From: Streptomyces luteogriseus
Lineage (GTDB): Bacteria > Actinomycetota > Actinomycetes > Streptomycetales > Streptomycetaceae
Length of the DNA stretch: 64,000 nt
Reading direction: 5' to 3'
NCBI RefSeq assembly: GCF_014205055.1
Contig: NZ_JACHMS010000001.1
Span: 3,534,001 to 3,598,000 of the forward strand
The translations under genes were made by a program, and so were the position numbers. Below, piece by piece: positions 16,764 through 26,688 of this stretch; the first letter of the stretch is position 1; the number at the start of each line of letters is the position of its first letter. The notes beneath the pieces were generated by a model that saw only the letters and a program-made list of their open reading frames with translations, did no database searches and was not told where the DNA came from.

Positions 16764-17786
16764 TCAGTACTGCTCGGTCTCCACGAACCCGGCGTCCGCG
16801 TCGTCGTCCGCACCGAAGGCGTCGGCGGCAGCGGTCGGGTCGAACCCGGGAGGCGAGTCCTTGAGCGCGAGGCCCATGCCCGCCAGCTTCGCCTTGACCT
16901 CGTCGATCGACTTCGCACCGAAGTTGCGGATGTCGAGCAGGTCGGCCTCGGAACGCGCGACGAGCTCACCCACGGAGTGGATGCCCTCGCGCTTGAGGCA
17001 GTTGTACGACCGAACGGTGAGCTCCAGCTCCTCGATCGGCAGCGCCAGATCGGCGGCCAGGGCGGCATCCGTGGGGGACGGGCCCATGTCGATGCCCTCG
17101 GCGTCGATGTTCAGCTCGCGGGCGAGACCGAACAGCTCGACCAGGGTCTTGCCGGCGGACGCCATGGCGTCACGCGGGCGCATGGCCTGCTTGGTCTCGA
17201 CGTCGACGATCAGCTTGTCGAAGTCGGTCCGCTGCTCGACACGCGTGGCCTCGACCTTGTAGGTGACCTTGAGAACCGGCGAGTAGATCGAGTCGACCGG
17301 GATGCGCCCGATCTCCTGACCGACCTGCTTGTTCTGCACGGCGGAGACGTAACCGCGGCCACGCTCGACCGTGAGCTCCATCTCCAGCTTGCCCTTGCCG
17401 TTGAGCGTGGCGAGGACCAGGTCCGGGTTGTGCACCTCGACACCGGCCGGGGGCGCGATGTCGGCGGCGGTGACCAGACCCGGGCCCTGCTTGCGCAGGT
17501 ACATCACGACCGGCTCGTCGTGCTCCGAGGAGACGACCAGCTGCTTGATGTTGAGGATCAGGTCGGTGACGTCCTCCTTGACGCCCGGCACGGTGGTGAA
17601 CTCGTGCAGCACGCCGTCGATGCGGATGGACGTGACCGCCGCACCCGGGATCGAGGAGAGGAGGGTCCGGCGCAGGGAGTTGCCGAGGGTGTAACCGAAG
17701 CCCGGCTCCAGCGGCTCGATCACGAACCGGGAGCGGAATTCGTCGACGACCTCTTCGGTCAACGAGGGACGCTGAGCGATCAGCAT
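16764..17786 (-). CDS. rpoA: DNA-directed RNA polymerase subunit alpha
   Basis: Alpha dimerises to start RNA polymerase assembly and contacts activators and UP elements. It has 340 residues. The N-terminal assembly domain includes [35 protein letters not shown] and VERGRGYV. The C-terminal domain (about 250-320) includes [37 protein letters not shown]. An acidic tail follows. The start is the ATG at 17786. In the alpha operon it follows rpsK directly, with no rpsD between them. Confidence 0.98.
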   Translation of the reverse strand: MLIAQRPSLTEEVVDEFRSRFVIEPLEPGFGYTLGNSLRRTLLSSIPGAAVTSIRIDGVLHEFTTVPGVKEDVTDLILNIKQLVVSSEHDEPVVMYLRKQGPGLVTAADIAPPAGVEVHNPDLVLATLNGKGKLEMELTVERGRGYVSAVQNKQVGQEIGRIPVDSIYSPVLKVTYKVEATRVEQRTDFDKLIVDVETKQAMRPRDAMASAGKTLVELFGLARELNIDAEGIDMGPSPTDAALAADLALPIEELELTVRSYNCLKREGIHSVGELVARSEADLLDIRNFGAKSIDEVKAKLAGMGLALKDSPPGFDPTAAADAFGADDDADAGFVETEQY

Positions 17787-17910
17787 GTTGCGATTCCTTC
17801 AGTCATGGGCACCCACTATTTGATGCCCGACTAGTACTGCAAGGGTACGGGCGGCACAGCCCTTTGCGAGAGCCGTACCGCCCGGAAACCTCAGACCAAA
17901 CGGTCGTGCG

Positions 17911-18315
17911 TCAGACGCGACGGCGCTTGGGCGGACGGCAGCCGTTGTGCGGGGTCGGCGTGACGTCCTGGATCGAACCGACCTCGAGGCCGGTGGCCTG
18001 GAGGGAGCGGATCGCGGTCTCACGGCCCGAGCCGGGACCCTTGACGAACACGTCCACCTTGCGCATGCCGTGCTCCTGCGCGCGGCGGGCGGCCGACTCG
18101 GCGGCCATCTGCGCGGCGAAGGGGGTCGACTTGCGCGAGCCCTTGAAGCCGACGTGGCCGGCGGAGGCCCAGGAGATCACGTTGCCCGAGGGGTCCGTGA
18201 TCGAGACGATCGTGTTGTTGAACGTGCTCTTGATGTGCGCGTGGCCGTGAGCGACGTTCTTCTTTTCCTTGCGGCGCACCTTCTTGGCAGCGCCCTGACG
18301 ACCCTTGGGGGGCAT
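17911..18315 (-). CDS. rpsK: 30S ribosomal protein S11
   Basis: S11 forms part of the 30S platform near the mRNA exit. It has 134 residues with [62 protein letters not shown] and the C-terminus [18 protein letters not shown], all diagnostic. It lies 64 bp after rpsM. The next gene is rpoA after 124 bp; rpsD, which many bacteria have here, is absent. Confidence 0.98.
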   Translation of the reverse strand: MPPKGRQGAAKKVRRKEKKNVAHGHAHIKSTFNNTIVSITDPSGNVISWASAGHVGFKGSRKSTPFAAQMAAESAARRAQEHGMRKVDVFVKGPGSGRETAIRSLQATGLEVGSIQDVTPTPHNGCRPPKRRRV

Positions 18316-18379
18316 CTATAACTCCTACGGGAGGTGGTCGGTCCTACAGCGAAGACCGCTGATAAGCGTCCGCTGAGGA

Positions 18380-18760
18380 CTACTTCTTGCCCGGCTTCTT
18401 CTTACCGGCGATGGCGCGACGCGGGCCCTTGCGGGTACGCGCGTTCGTGCTGGTGCGCTGACCGCGGACGGGCAGGCCGCGACGGTGACGCAGACCCTGG
18501 TAGGTACCGATCTCGACCTTGCGGCGGATGTCGGCCTGAACCTCGCGACGGAGGTCACCCTCGGTCTTGATGTTGTTGTCGACGTACTCGCGGATCGCGA
18601 CGAGCTGCTCCTCGGAGAGGTCGCGAACGCGGGTGTTCGGGTCGACGCCGGTGGCGGCCAGCGTCTGCTGCGAGAGGGTCCGGCCGATGCCGAACACGTA
18701 GGTGAGGGCGATCTCCACGCGCTTTTCGCGCGGGATGTCAACACCGGAAACGCGTGCCAT
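18380..18760 (-). CDS. rpsM: 30S ribosomal protein S13
   Basis: S13 sits in the 30S head and contacts the 50S subunit and P-site tRNA. It has 126 residues with [26 protein letters not shown] at the N-terminus and [34 protein letters not shown] at the C-terminus. The start is the ATG at 18760. It follows rpmJ by 187 bp, the longest gap within this operon. Confidence 0.98.
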   Translation of the reverse strand: MARVSGVDIPREKRVEIALTYVFGIGRTLSQQTLAATGVDPNTRVRDLSEEQLVAIREYVDNNIKTEGDLRREVQADIRRKVEIGTYQGLRHRRGLPVRGQRTSTNARTRKGPRRAIAGKKKPGKK

Positions 18761-18947
18761 TCAATGGCTCCAGTTGCTTGACGGAGGTCTTCCACAGAAC
18801 CGACTCCCAGTCGCCGTACCAGGTACGAACTGGGTCCCCGGCCTCCGACCGGGGGTATCAGACCCGGAGGTCTGGGTCCTGCGTATGAACATATTCAGCT
18901 TGCGTCGCGCGAATCCCTGCGAGGAATGCAGAGGGATCGGTCGTGCG

Positions 18948-19061
18948 TCAGCCCTGGCGCTGCTTGTGGCGCGGGTTGTCGCAGATGACCATGACCCGAC
19001 CGTGACGGCGGATCACCCTGCACTTGTCGCAGATCTTCTTGACGCTCGGCTTGACCTTCAT
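18948..19061 (-). CDS. rpmJ: 50S ribosomal protein L36 (zinc-binding type)
   Basis: A very short gene encoding 37 residues, starting [20 protein letters not shown] and ending NPRHKQRQG. The zinc ligands are intact: Cys11, Cys14, Cys27 and His32, so this is the zinc (C+) form. The ATG at 19061 is preceded by GGAG (GAACCTCACCC on the plus strand). It is 56 bp downstream of infA, the standard infA-rpmJ-rpsM order. Confidence 0.96.
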   Translation of the reverse strand: MKVKPSVKKICDKCRVIRRHGRVMVICDNPRHKQRQG

Positions 19062-19117
19062 GGGTGAGGTTCTCCGGGTCAGTGCCACCACCCCGGAAGC
19101 CGGGGCGCAGGCAAGAT

Positions 19118-19339
19118 CTACTTGTAGCGGTAGACGATCCGGCCACGCGTCAGGTCGTACGGAGACAGCTCCACCACGACCCGGTCGTCAGGGAGGATGC
19201 GGATGTAGTGCATGCGCATCTTGCCGCTGATGTGTGCCAGGACCTGGTGGCCGTTCTGGAGCTCGACCTTGAACATGGCGTTCGGAAGAGACTCGACGAC
19301 AGTGCCCTCGATCTCGATGGCACCTTGCTTCTTGGCCAC
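19118..19339 (-). CDS. infA: translation initiation factor IF-1
   Basis: IF-1 binds the 30S A site during initiation. It has 73 residues and is a single S1-like OB domain: [41 protein letters not shown], then [30 protein letters not shown]. The GTG at 19339 gives the family N-terminus; the longer upstream open frame is not homologous. It begins the infA-rpmJ-rpsM-rpsK-rpoA-rplQ group and is separated from map by 242 bp. Confidence 0.97.
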   Translation of the reverse strand: MAKKQGAIEIEGTVVESLPNAMFKVELQNGHQVLAHISGKMRMHYIRILPDDRVVVELSPYDLTRGRIVYRYK

Positions 19340-19495
19340 GCTTCGCCCTTCGAATCGACTACCTTGATCGACTCCGTGCGAGCCGCATGCAGACATGCGG
19401 GTACACAAGAGCCGACGAGTCAGTCTACGTCAGGGCCCTCGGAAACACGAATCGAGAGAGTCTGCCCCGGCACGAACAGCTTTAAGCGCGCGCCC

Positions 19496-19542
19496 AAGGG
19501 GCGCGGGGAACTGCGCGACAAGCCACAACGCGCCCGCAGCCG
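19496..19542 (+). repeat. GGGGCGCGGGGAACTGCGCG repeat, copy D
   Basis: AAGGGGCGCGGGGAACTGCG, then CGACAAGCCACAACGCGCCCGCAGCC. It lies in the map-infA gap, 40 bp downstream of the map stop codon. Closest to copy A. Confidence 0.85.
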
Positions 19543-19581
19543 CCCCCCGGCGTGACCGCGCGCCCCGGAGGGCGTCGGCGC

Positions 19582-20418
19582 TCAGCCCAACGGATCCGGA
19601 GCAGCAACGATCCCCAGCTCGGCGAGCTTCGCCTTGCCCCCGTCGGGAGCCGTCAGCACGAGCGGCCCCTCCTCCGTCAGAGCGACAGAGTGCTCCCAGT
19701 GCGATGACCACGTACCGTCCGTCGTGATGACGGTCCAGTCGTCCTGGAGGACCTCCGTCTTCGGCGTCCCCAGGGACACCATCGGCTCGATCGCGAGGCA
19801 GAAGCCGGGCACCAGCTTCGGGCCCTTGCCACGCCGCCGGTCGACGTAGTTCAGCAGGTGCGGGTCCATGTGCATCTCGGTGCCGATGCCGTGGCCGCCG
19901 TAGTCCTCGATGATCCCGTACTTGCCGCCGCCGGGCTTGGGCTGGCGGCGGATGTACGTCTCGATGGCCCGGGAGACGTCGACCAGGCGGTTGCCCTGCT
20001 TCATGGCGGCGATGCCGGCCCACATCGACTCCTCGGTCACCCGGGAGAGCTCGATCAGCTCCGGGGAGTGGCCGGAGCCCACGAAGGCCGTGAAGGCCGC
20101 GTCGCCATGCCAGCCGTCGATGATCGCGCCGCAGTCGATGGAGATGACGTCGCCGTCCTTGAGGACGACGTCGTCGGACGGGATGCCGTGGACGACGACC
20201 TCGTTCACGGACGTGCAGATCGTCGCCGGGAAGCCGCCGTAGCCGAGGAAGTTCGGCTTGGCGTTGTGCTCGGCGAGGACCTTGCGGGCCACTTGGTCCA
20301 GATCCCTCGTCGTCGCCCCGGGCACCGCGGCCTCACCGGTCGCCGCGTGGATGGCCGCGACGACCAGCCCCGCCTCACGCATCTTGGCGATCTGCTCGGG
20401 GCTCTTGATCTGCACCAT
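19582..20418 (-). CDS. map: methionine aminopeptidase type I
   Basis: Removes the N-terminal Met from new proteins using two metal ions. It has 278 residues. The five metal ligands are visible: two Asp in SIDCGAIIDGWHGDAAFTAFVG, His in GHGIGTEMH, Glu in LAIEPMVSLG and Glu in SHWEHSVALTEEG. The N-terminal MVQIKSPEQIAKMREAGLVVA fixes the start at 20418; the open frame extends upstream without homology. It follows adk by 132 bp in the secY-adk-map group and precedes infA. Confidence 0.96.
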   Translation of the reverse strand: MVQIKSPEQIAKMREAGLVVAAIHAATGEAAVPGATTRDLDQVARKVLAEHNAKPNFLGYGGFPATICTSVNEVVVHGIPSDDVVLKDGDVISIDCGAIIDGWHGDAAFTAFVGSGHSPELIELSRVTEESMWAGIAAMKQGNRLVDVSRAIETYIRRQPKPGGGKYGIIEDYGGHGIGTEMHMDPHLLNYVDRRRGKGPKLVPGFCLAIEPMVSLGTPKTEVLQDDWTVITTDGTWSSHWEHSVALTEEGPLVLTAPDGGKAKLAELGIVAAPDPLG

Positions 20419-20504
20419 GGGAGCTACGGCCTTTCTGGACCTTCGGGGACGACGAACGCCTTCAACGATACGGGGCCGCGCGCCGGACCCCGCCCACACA
20501 GCAG

Positions 20505-20530
20505 CCGCGGTCCCCCGAGGGGAACCGCGG
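20505..20530 (-). terminator. hairpin after adk
   Basis: CCGCGGTCCCC (20505-20515) pairs with GGGGAACCGCGG (20519-20530) with a one-base bulge; flanking ACAGC/GCTGT can extend it. It lies 20 bp after the adk stop and may separate adk from map. Confidence 0.6.
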
Positions 20531-20550
20531 CCGTAGCTGTGCACGGACGA

Positions 20551-21213
20551 CTACTTGTCGTCCTCGCCACGCTTCAGCGCCTCCATGGCGCGCGTCGTGA
20601 CGTCCTCCACCTTGCCGAGCGCGGAGATCGTGACCACCAGGCCCTGGGCCTTGTAGTAGTCGATGATCGGCTCGGTCTGGGTGTGGTAGACCTCCAGCCG
20701 CGTACGGACCGTCTCCTCGGAGTCGTCGTCCCGCTGGTACAGCTCGCCGCCGCAGACGTCGCAGACGCCTTCCTTGGCCGGCTGCTTGTACGTCACGTGG
20801 AAGACGTGCGAGGAGTCGTTGCGGCAGATGCGGCGGCCGGCGATGCGCTTGACCACCTCGTCCTCGGGGACCTCCAGGTCCAGCACCGCGTCGAGCTGCA
20901 TGCTCTCGGTCTCGAGCAGCTCGTCGAGCGCCTCGGCCTGCGAGACATTGCGAGGGAAGCCGTCCAGCAGGAAACCGTTCTCGGCGTCCGGCTGCTCCAT
21001 GCGGTCCTTCGCCATCGCGATGGTGACCTCGTCGGGCACGAGGTTGCCCGCGTCCATGTAGGACTTCGCCAGTTTGCCGAGTTCCGTCTGCCGGCTGATG
21101 TTGGCCCGGAACAGGTCGCCCGTGGAGATGTGCGGGATCGACAGGTTCTTGGCCAGGAACGCGGCCTGCGTTCCCTTACCGGCGCCCGGCGGCCCGACGA
21201 GGACGATACGCAT
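20551..21213 (-). CDS. adk: adenylate kinase
   Basis: Interconverts 2 ADP with ATP and AMP. It has 220 residues, the long-LID form. The P-loop is [10 protein letters not shown] (7-16), the AMP site includes ISTGDLFR and [14 protein letters not shown], and LID residues are [14 protein letters not shown] and CDVCGG. Only three LID cysteines are visible, so a zinc site would need a non-Cys fourth ligand. The ATG at 21213 overlaps the secY stop by one base (TGATG), which implies translational coupling with secY. Confidence 0.97.
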   Translation of the reverse strand: MRIVLVGPPGAGKGTQAAFLAKNLSIPHISTGDLFRANISRQTELGKLAKSYMDAGNLVPDEVTIAMAKDRMEQPDAENGFLLDGFPRNVSQAEALDELLETESMQLDAVLDLEVPEDEVVKRIAGRRICRNDSSHVFHVTYKQPAKEGVCDVCGGELYQRDDDSEETVRTRLEVYHTQTEPIIDYYKAQGLVVTISALGKVEDVTTRAMEALKRGEDDK

Positions 21214-22526
21214 CAGCGGAGGAACCCTTCGTAATTGCGCTGCTGGAGCTGGCTTTCGATCTGCTTCACGGTCTCGAGACCCACACCCACGATGATCAGG
21301 ATGCTGGTCCCGCCGAACGGGAAGTTCTGGTTTGCCCCGAAACCAACCAACGCCATCGTCGGTACGAGAGCGATCAGACCCAGATACAGCGAACCCGGCC
21401 AGGTGATCCGGTTGAGTACGTAGCTCAGGTACTCAGCGGTCGGTCGGCCAGCCCGGATGCCCGGGATGAAGCCACCATACTTCTTCATGTTGTCGGCGAC
21501 TTCTTCGGGGTTGAAGGAGATCGCCACATAGAAGAACGCGAAGAAAACGATCAGCAGGAAGTACGAAATGATGTAGTACGGGTGGTCGCCCTTGACGAAG
21601 TGTTGCTCGATCCAGGTCTTCCACTCCGACTTGCCTCCGGCGAACTGAGCGATCAGCGCCGGGATGTAGAGCAGCGAAGAAGCGAAGATGACGGGGATCA
21701 CACCCGCCTGGTTCACCTTGAGCGGGATGTAGGTGGACGTACCGCCGTAGGAACGACGGCCGATCATGCGCTTGGCGTACTGGACCGGGATACGGCGCTG
21801 GGCCTGCTCGACGAAGACCACCAGGCCGACCATGACGAGGCCGACCAGGATGACCGTGCCGAACTCGATCCAGCCGCCGGCCAGGGAGCCCTGCTTCTTG
21901 ATGGCCCACAGAGCGGACGGGAAGGTGGCGGCGATCGAGATGAACATCAGGATCGACATGCCGTTGCCGATGCCGCGGTCGGTGATGAGCTCACCGAGCC
22001 ACATCACGGCGGCCGTACCGGCGGTCATCGTGATGACCATGGTGATGGTGACGAAGATCGACTGGTCGGGGACGATCTGGCTGGCCACCGGGCAGCCGGT
22101 GAACAGAGCGCCGCTACGGGCGGTGGCGACGAGACCGGTGCCCTGGAGAATCGCGAGGGCGATCGTCAGGTAACGGGTGTACTGCGTGATCTTCGCCGTA
22201 CCGGCCTGGCCCTCCTTCTTCAGGGCTTCCAGACGCGGGATCACCACGGTCAGCAGCTGCAGAATGATGCTCGCCGTGATGTACGGCATGATGCCCAGCG
22301 CGAAGATCGTGATCTGCAGCAGCGCGCCGCCACTGAACATGTTGACCAGACCGAAGAGACCCTGGTTGGCCTGGGCGTTGTCGATACAGGTCTGGACGTT
22401 CCGGTAATCGACACCAGGGATCGGGATATGTGTACCGACCCGATAGACCACGATGATGGCGAGCGTGAAGAGCAGCTTCTTGCGCAGGTCGGGCGTCTTG
22501 AACGCCCGGGCGAACGCGGTGAGCAC
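21213..22526 (-). CDS. secY: preprotein translocase subunit SecY
   Basis: The main channel of the Sec translocon in the cytoplasmic membrane. It has 437 residues and about ten transmembrane helices. The start is [21 protein letters not shown], the plug-region segment is [36 protein letters not shown], and later motifs include [12 protein letters not shown] and [22 protein letters not shown]. The GTG at 22526 has AGGAGG 4-5 bp upstream. It starts a secY-adk-map unit separated from rplO by 235 bp and a very strong hairpin. SecE, its partner, is encoded at 57.5 kb. Confidence 0.97.
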   Translation of the reverse strand: MLTAFARAFKTPDLRKKLLFTLAIIVVYRVGTHIPIPGVDYRNVQTCIDNAQANQGLFGLVNMFSGGALLQITIFALGIMPYITASIILQLLTVVIPRLEALKKEGQAGTAKITQYTRYLTIALAILQGTGLVATARSGALFTGCPVASQIVPDQSIFVTITMVITMTAGTAAVMWLGELITDRGIGNGMSILMFISIAATFPSALWAIKKQGSLAGGWIEFGTVILVGLVMVGLVVFVEQAQRRIPVQYAKRMIGRRSYGGTSTYIPLKVNQAGVIPVIFASSLLYIPALIAQFAGGKSEWKTWIEQHFVKGDHPYYIISYFLLIVFFAFFYVAISFNPEEVADNMKKYGGFIPGIRAGRPTAEYLSYVLNRITWPGSLYLGLIALVPTMALVGFGANQNFPFGGTSILIIVGVGLETVKQIESQLQQRNYEGFLR

Positions 22527-22692
22527 GGTGCCTCCTGCGACCCCCGCGCAACTGCGTCAAGGGTGACGGTCTTGAGGTTCGACGAATAGGTAACGGTCAA
22601 CTGCCGCTCAGAGTGCCCGAAGTGAAGCACCCTGTGAAAAGAGGGCAGTGCAAGCCACCTTACCGGCGAGACTGCCGCCCTAGGAACGACCA

Positions 22693-22726
22693 ACCGGGGA
22701 TACCCCATTTGTGGGGTATCCCCGGT
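22693..22726 (-). terminator. strong terminator between rplO and secY
   Basis: ACCGGGGATACCCC (22693-22706) and GGGGTATCCCCGGT (22713-22726) form a perfect 14-bp stem with a 6-nt loop. It ends the spc ribosomal operon and implies that secY-adk-map has its own promoter within 22527-22690. Confidence 0.85.
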
Positions 22727-22761
22727 CGGGATCGCTCAGGTCATCGAGACGCCTGTGGTGT

Positions 22762-23217
22762 TCAGACGAGCTCGGTGACAGAACCGCCGGCGGCGGTGAT
22801 CTTCTCCTTGGCGGAGCCGGAGACGGCGTCGACCGTCACCTGCAGCGCCACGGAGATCTCGCCCTGGCCGAGGACCTTGACGAGGCTGTTCTTGCGAACG
22901 GCCCCCTTGGCCACCAGACCCTCGACGGTGACCTCGCCACCCTCGGGGTAGAGCGCGGCCAGCTTGTCGAGGTTCACGACCTGGAACTCGGTCTTGAACG
23001 GGTTCTTGAAGCCCTTCAGCTTCGGGAGACGCATGTGGAGGGGCATCTGGCCACCCTCGAAGCGCTCCGGAACCTGGTAACGGGCCTTCGTGCCCTTGGT
23101 ACCACGACCGGCCGTCTTACCCTTCGACGCCTCACCACGACCCACACGGGTCTTGGCGGTCTTGGCGCCCGGGGCGGGACGGAGGTTGTGGATCTTGAGC
23201 GGGTTCTGCTCCGCCAT
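22762..23217 (-). CDS. rplO: 50S ribosomal protein L15
   Basis: L15 is a late-assembly large-subunit protein with a long basic extension. It has 151 residues: [33 protein letters not shown] at the N-terminus and [42 protein letters not shown] near the C-terminus. The start is the ATG at 23217. Last gene of the spc operon, 2 bp after the rpmD stop, and followed by a strong terminator. Confidence 0.97.
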   Translation of the reverse strand: MAEQNPLKIHNLRPAPGAKTAKTRVGRGEASKGKTAGRGTKGTKARYQVPERFEGGQMPLHMRLPKLKGFKNPFKTEFQVVNLDKLAALYPEGGEVTVEGLVAKGAVRKNSLVKVLGQGEISVALQVTVDAVSGSAKEKITAAGGSVTELV

Positions 23218-23219
23218 GA

Positions 23220-23402
23220 TCAGTCGACCTCCTCGACCGTCACGAGGTGGCGGACGGTGTGCACCATGCCGCGGAACTCGGGACGATCCTCCTTGACGAC
23301 CTGCGTGTTGATGCCCTTGAGACCAAGGGAGCGCAGGGTGTCACGGTGGTTCTGCTTGCTGCCGATGTACGACTTCGTCTGCGTGATCTTGAGCTGAGCC
23401 AT
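23220..23402 (-). CDS. rpmD: 50S ribosomal protein L30
   Basis: A small globular ribosomal protein of 60 residues: [20 protein letters not shown] at the N-terminus, then [38 protein letters not shown]. The ATG at 23402 overlaps the rpsE stop codon by one base (TAATG), so translation is likely coupled to rpsE. rplO begins 2 bp after its stop. Confidence 0.97.
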   Translation of the reverse strand: MAQLKITQTKSYIGSKQNHRDTLRSLGLKGINTQVVKEDRPEFRGMVHTVRHLVTVEEVD

Positions 23403-24010
23403 TACGCAGCACCAGCCCCGGCACGCGCACGCAGCAGAGCCGCGGGAGCGACGTCCTCGAGCGGCAGACCACGGCGGGCCGCGATCTCCTCGGGACGCTG
23501 CAGGCCCTTCAGGGCCTCCACGGTCGCGTGCACGATGTTGATCGCGTTCGACGAACCGAGCGACTTCGACAGCACGTCGTGGATACCGGCGCACTCGAGC
23601 ACGGCACGCACCGGGCCACCGGCGATAACACCGGTACCGGGGGACGCGGGCTTGAGCAGCACGACGCCGGCAGCCTTCTCACCCGTGATCGGGTGCGGGA
23701 TGGTGCCCTGGATGCGGGGGACCTTGAAGAAGTGCTTCTTGGCCTCCTCAACGCCCTTGGCGATGGCGGCCGGCACCTCCTTGGCCTTGCCGTATCCGAC
23801 ACCCACGGTGCCGTCACCGTCGCCCACCACGACCAGCGCGGTGAAGCTGAAGCGACGACCACCCTTCACAACCTTGGCGACGCGGTTGATCGCGACGACG
23901 CGCTCAACGTACGCGGTCTTCTCGGCGGCAGCAGCGCCGCCGTCACGGCCCTTCCGGTCCCGCCGCTCGCCGCCACCGGCACCGCCACCGCGGCGCTGGG
24001 GTCCAGCCAT
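23402..24010 (-). CDS. rpsE: 30S ribosomal protein S5
   Basis: S5 affects decoding accuracy and helicase activity at the mRNA entry. It has 202 residues with a Gly/Arg-rich actinobacterial N-terminus ([21 protein letters not shown]), the double-stranded RNA-binding part ([53 protein letters not shown]) and the second domain ([31 protein letters not shown]). The start is the ATG at 24010. It is 41 bp after rplR. Confidence 0.97.
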   Translation of the reverse strand: MAGPQRRGGGAGGGERRDRKGRDGGAAAAEKTAYVERVVAINRVAKVVKGGRRFSFTALVVVGDGDGTVGVGYGKAKEVPAAIAKGVEEAKKHFFKVPRIQGTIPHPITGEKAAGVVLLKPASPGTGVIAGGPVRAVLECAGIHDVLSKSLGSSNAINIVHATVEALKGLQRPEEIAARRGLPLEDVAPAALLRARAGAGAA

Positions 24011-24051
24011 TGGAATTACCTCTCTCTGTTTCCGCTAGCTACGGAACCGAC

Positions 24052-24435
24052 TCAGAACTTGAGTCCGGCCTCGCGGGCGGCGTCCGCCAGGGCGGCGATG
24101 CGCCCCGCGTACTGGTTACCACCACGGTCGAACACGACGGCCTCGACACCGGCGGCCTTGGCGCGCTCGGCGACCAGGGCGCCGACCTGCTTGGCCTGCG
24201 CGGACTTGTCGCCCTCGCCACCGCGGATCGACGTGTCCAGGGTGGACGCCGACGCCAGGGTGTGACCCTTGATGTCGTCGATCACCTGGGCCACGATGTG
24301 GCGGTTCGAGCGGGTAACGACCAGACGCGGACGCTCCGCCGTACCGTTGATGTGCTTACGGATCCGGATGTGGCGGCGCTTGATCGCGGCGCGCTTGTAG
24401 GCGTCGCCCTTAAGGATCTTCTGTCCGTATGCCAT
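24052..24435 (-). CDS. rplR: 50S ribosomal protein L18
   Basis: L18 carries 5S rRNA to the large subunit. It has 127 residues: [49 protein letters not shown] and the C-terminal [31 protein letters not shown]. The start is the ATG at 24435, three bases after the rplF stop (24439), consistent with coupled translation. Confidence 0.97.
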   Translation of the reverse strand: MAYGQKILKGDAYKRAAIKRRHIRIRKHINGTAERPRLVVTRSNRHIVAQVIDDIKGHTLASASTLDTSIRGGEGDKSAQAKQVGALVAERAKAAGVEAVVFDRGGNQYAGRIAALADAAREAGLKF

Positions 24436-24438
24436 GGC

Positions 24439-24978
24439 TTACTTACCCGCCTTTCCGACCTTGCGGCGGATGACTTCGCCCTCGTACTTGACGCCCTTGG
24501 CCTTGTACGGGTCGGGCTTGCGCAGCTTGCGGATGTTGGCCGCAACCTCGCCGACCTTCTGCTTGTCGATGCCCTCGACCGAGAAACGGGTCGGGGACTC
24601 CACCTTGAAGGTGATGCCCTCAGGGGCCTCGACCAGGATCGGGTGGCTGTAGCCCAGGGAGAACTCCAGGTTGGAGCCCTTGGCCACGACACGGTAACCG
24701 ACACCGCTGATTTCGAGCTTCTTGACGTATCCCGTGGTCACACCGGTGATCATGTTCGCCACCAGCGTGCGGGACAGGCCGTGCAGGGCCTTGCTCTGCC
24801 GCTCGTCGTTGGGCCGCAGCACCTGAAGGGTGCCGTCCTCGGCCTTGGCGATGTCGATCGGCGCGATGACGGTGTGGGTCAGTTCGCCCTTGGGGCCCTT
24901 GACCGCGACCGTACGGCCGTCGATGGTGACGTCCACGCCGGCGGGAACCGGGATGGGGAGCTTGCCGATACGCGACAT
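24439..24978 (-). CDS. rplF: 50S ribosomal protein L6
   Basis: L6 lies near the factor-binding site of the 50S subunit. It has 179 residues: [35 protein letters not shown], then [33 protein letters not shown] and the C-terminal [42 protein letters not shown]. The ATG at 24978 follows GGAGGAGAGAC. It is 24 bp after rpsH. Confidence 0.97.
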   Translation of the reverse strand: MSRIGKLPIPVPAGVDVTIDGRTVAVKGPKGELTHTVIAPIDIAKAEDGTLQVLRPNDERQSKALHGLSRTLVANMITGVTTGYVKKLEISGVGYRVVAKGSNLEFSLGYSHPILVEAPEGITFKVESPTRFSVEGIDKQKVGEVAANIRKLRKPDPYKAKGVKYEGEVIRRKVGKAGK

Positions 24979-25002
24979 TGCTGTCTCTCCTCCGTTCCCG
25001 AG

Positions 25003-25401
25003 TTACCAGACGTAGGCGAGGACTTCCCCACCCACGCCCTTCTTCTGCGCCTGCTTGTCGGTCAGGAGCCCGTGCGACGTGGAGATGATGGCCACGCCCA
25101 GGCCGCCCAGAACCTTCGGCAGGTTGGTGGACTTCGCGTACACCCGGAGACCGGGCTTGGAGATCCGCTTGATGCCCGCGATGGAGCGCTCACGGTTGGG
25201 GCCGAACTTCAGCTCCAGGACGAGGTTCTTGCCGACCTCGGCGTCCTCGACCTTCCAGCCCGTGATGAAGCCCTCCTGCTGGAGGATCTCCGCGATGTGC
25301 GACTTGATCTTGGACGCCGGCATCGTCACGGAGTCGTGGTACGCCGAGTTCGCGTTCCGCAGACGCGTCAGCATGTCTGCGATCGGATCAGTCATGGTCA
25401 T
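25003..25401 (-). CDS. rpsH: 30S ribosomal protein S8
   Basis: S8 binds helix 21 of 16S rRNA and in many bacteria represses the spc operon. It has 132 residues: [23 protein letters not shown] at the N-terminus and [27 protein letters not shown] at the C-terminus. Two starts are close (25401 and 25395); I prefer 25401 by similarity to relatives. The gap to rpsN is 213 bp, much longer than the other spc gaps, and holds a long stem-loop. Confidence 0.96.
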   Translation of the reverse strand: MTMTDPIADMLTRLRNANSAYHDSVTMPASKIKSHIAEILQQEGFITGWKVEDAEVGKNLVLELKFGPNRERSIAGIKRISKPGLRVYAKSTNLPKVLGGLGVAIISTSHGLLTDKQAQKKGVGGEVLAYVW

Positions 25402-25510
25402 GAATTGGCCTGTGGCCTCTCTCGCCGGGGTTTCCTGGTGCGCCATCCCTCTCCCCGATCCGAGACGGGACGGGTGCGGCGCGGTGGACCTACGGCGTAG
25501 TAAGTCGTAA

Positions 25511-25573
25511 GGGCGGCGGCAGACGCCCAACCCCACAAGCCTAAGGCATGTGGGCTGGGCGTCCTGCCGCCCC
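25511..25573 (-). promoter_or_regulatory. long stem-loop in the rpsN-rpsH spacer
   Basis: Arms 25511-25537 and about 25549-25573 pair over about 24 positions with a few mismatches; the core ACGCCCA/TGGGCGT and CCCACA/TGTGGG are perfect. It lies upstream of rpsH in the transcript. It could be an RNase processing site, an attenuator or the S8 repressor target. Confidence 0.5.
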
Positions 25574-25596
25574 AGATGCTTACCGAGAGCCCTGCA

Positions 25597-25616
25597 AATC
25601 CCCTATTTGGGGGATT
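25597..25616 (-). terminator. hairpin overlapping the rpsN stop codon
   Basis: AATCCCC (25597-25603) pairs with GGGGATT (25610-25616), loop TATTTG. It overlaps the rpsN stop codon and lies within an operon, so it is more likely an mRNA processing or stability element than a full terminator. Confidence 0.45.
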
Positions 25617-25800
25617 ACCAGGAGCTCTTGGTCACGCCCGGCAGCTCGCCACGGTGAGCCATCTCACGAAGGCACACGCGGCACAGGCCGAACTTGCGGT
25701 ACACGGAGTGCGGGCGGCCGCAGCGCTGGCAGCGGGTGTAGCCACGCACACCGAACTTGGGCTTGCGAGCAGCCTTAGCGATCAGAGCCTTCTTCGCCAT
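25615..25800 (-). CDS. rpsN: 30S ribosomal protein S14, type Z
   Basis: A short zinc-binding S14 of 61 residues. The ligands Cys24, Cys27, Cys40 and Cys43 are present ([21 protein letters not shown]), so this is the zinc-dependent (C+) paralogue, not the zinc-independent one used under zinc limitation. The start is the ATG at 25800; an upstream in-frame ATG would add three residues. It is 5 bp after rplE. Confidence 0.97.
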   Translation of the reverse strand: MAKKALIAKAARKPKFGVRGYTRCQRCGRPHSVYRKFGLCRVCLREMAHRGELPGVTKSSW

Positions 25801-25805
25801 CTCGC

Positions 25806-26363
25806 TCACGCCTCCTTGAAGGGGAAGCCGAGGTGACGAAGGAGCGCACGGCCCTCAGCGTCGTTGGTCGCCGTGGTCACCACGGTGATGTCCATACCCC
25901 GGGTGCGGTCGATCTTGTCCTGGTCGATCTCGTGGAACATGACCTGCTCCGTGAGACCGAAGGTGTAGTTGCCACGGCCGTCGAACTGCTTGGGGGACAG
26001 GCCGCGGAAGTCGCGGATGCGCGGCAGCGCGAGCGACAGGGTGCGGTCCAGGAACTCCCACATGCGGTCGCCACGAAGCGTGACGTGGGCACCGATCGGC
26101 TGGCCCTCACGCAGCTTGAACTGCGCGATGGACTTGCGGGCCTTGGTGACGGCCGGCTTCTGACCGGTGATCGTGGTGAGGTCGCGGATGGCGCCCTCGA
26201 TCAGCTTGGAGTCGCGGGCGGCGTCGCCCACACCCATGTTGACCACGATCTTGACGAGACCGGGGATCTGCATGACGTTCTCGTACTTGAACTCGTCACG
26301 CAGCTTGCCCGTGATCTCCTCACGGTACTTCTGCTTCAGACGCGGGCTGGTGGTGGTCGTCAT
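25806..26363 (-). CDS. rplE: 50S ribosomal protein L5
   Basis: L5 binds 5S rRNA and contacts the P-site tRNA. It has 185 residues: [45 protein letters not shown], then [34 protein letters not shown] and [22 protein letters not shown]. The ATG at 26363 overlaps the rplX stop by one base (TGATG). Confidence 0.97.
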   Translation of the reverse strand: MTTTTSPRLKQKYREEITGKLRDEFKYENVMQIPGLVKIVVNMGVGDAARDSKLIEGAIRDLTTITGQKPAVTKARKSIAQFKLREGQPIGAHVTLRGDRMWEFLDRTLSLALPRIRDFRGLSPKQFDGRGNYTFGLTEQVMFHEIDQDKIDRTRGMDITVVTTATNDAEGRALLRHLGFPFKEA

Positions 26364-26686
26364 CAGATGTCCTCACCCGTCCGCTTGGCAACGCGGATCT
26401 TGTTGCCTTCGTCGTCGAAGCGGTAACCGACGCGGGTCACGACCTTGTTGCCGTCCTTCTCCACGACCAGCTGGACGTTGGAGACGTGGATCGGCGCCTC
26501 GGTGGTGACGATGCCGCCGGCCTGCGAACCGCGAGCCGTCGGACCGGCCTTGGTGTGCTTCTTGACCCGGTTGACACCCTCGACCAGGACGCGGTCCTCG
26601 CGGGGGAAGGCCGCGATGACCTTGCCCTGCTTGCCCTTGTCCTTACCGGTGATGACCTGAACCAGGTCGCCCTTCTTGATCTTCAT
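26363..26686 (-). CDS. rplX: 50S ribosomal protein L24
   Basis: L24 starts large-subunit assembly. It has 107 residues with a KOW motif: [39 protein letters not shown]. Two starts compete: the GTG at 26692 overlaps the rplN stop, and the ATG at 26686 is 9 bp after GGAGGT. The spacing and family length favour 26686. It is coupled to rplE by a TGATG overlap. Confidence 0.96.
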   Translation of the reverse strand: MKIKKGDLVQVITGKDKGKQGKVIAAFPREDRVLVEGVNRVKKHTKAGPTARGSQAGGIVTTEAPIHVSNVQLVVEKDGNKVVTRVGYRFDDEGNKIRVAKRTGEDI

Positions 26687-26688
26687 GC

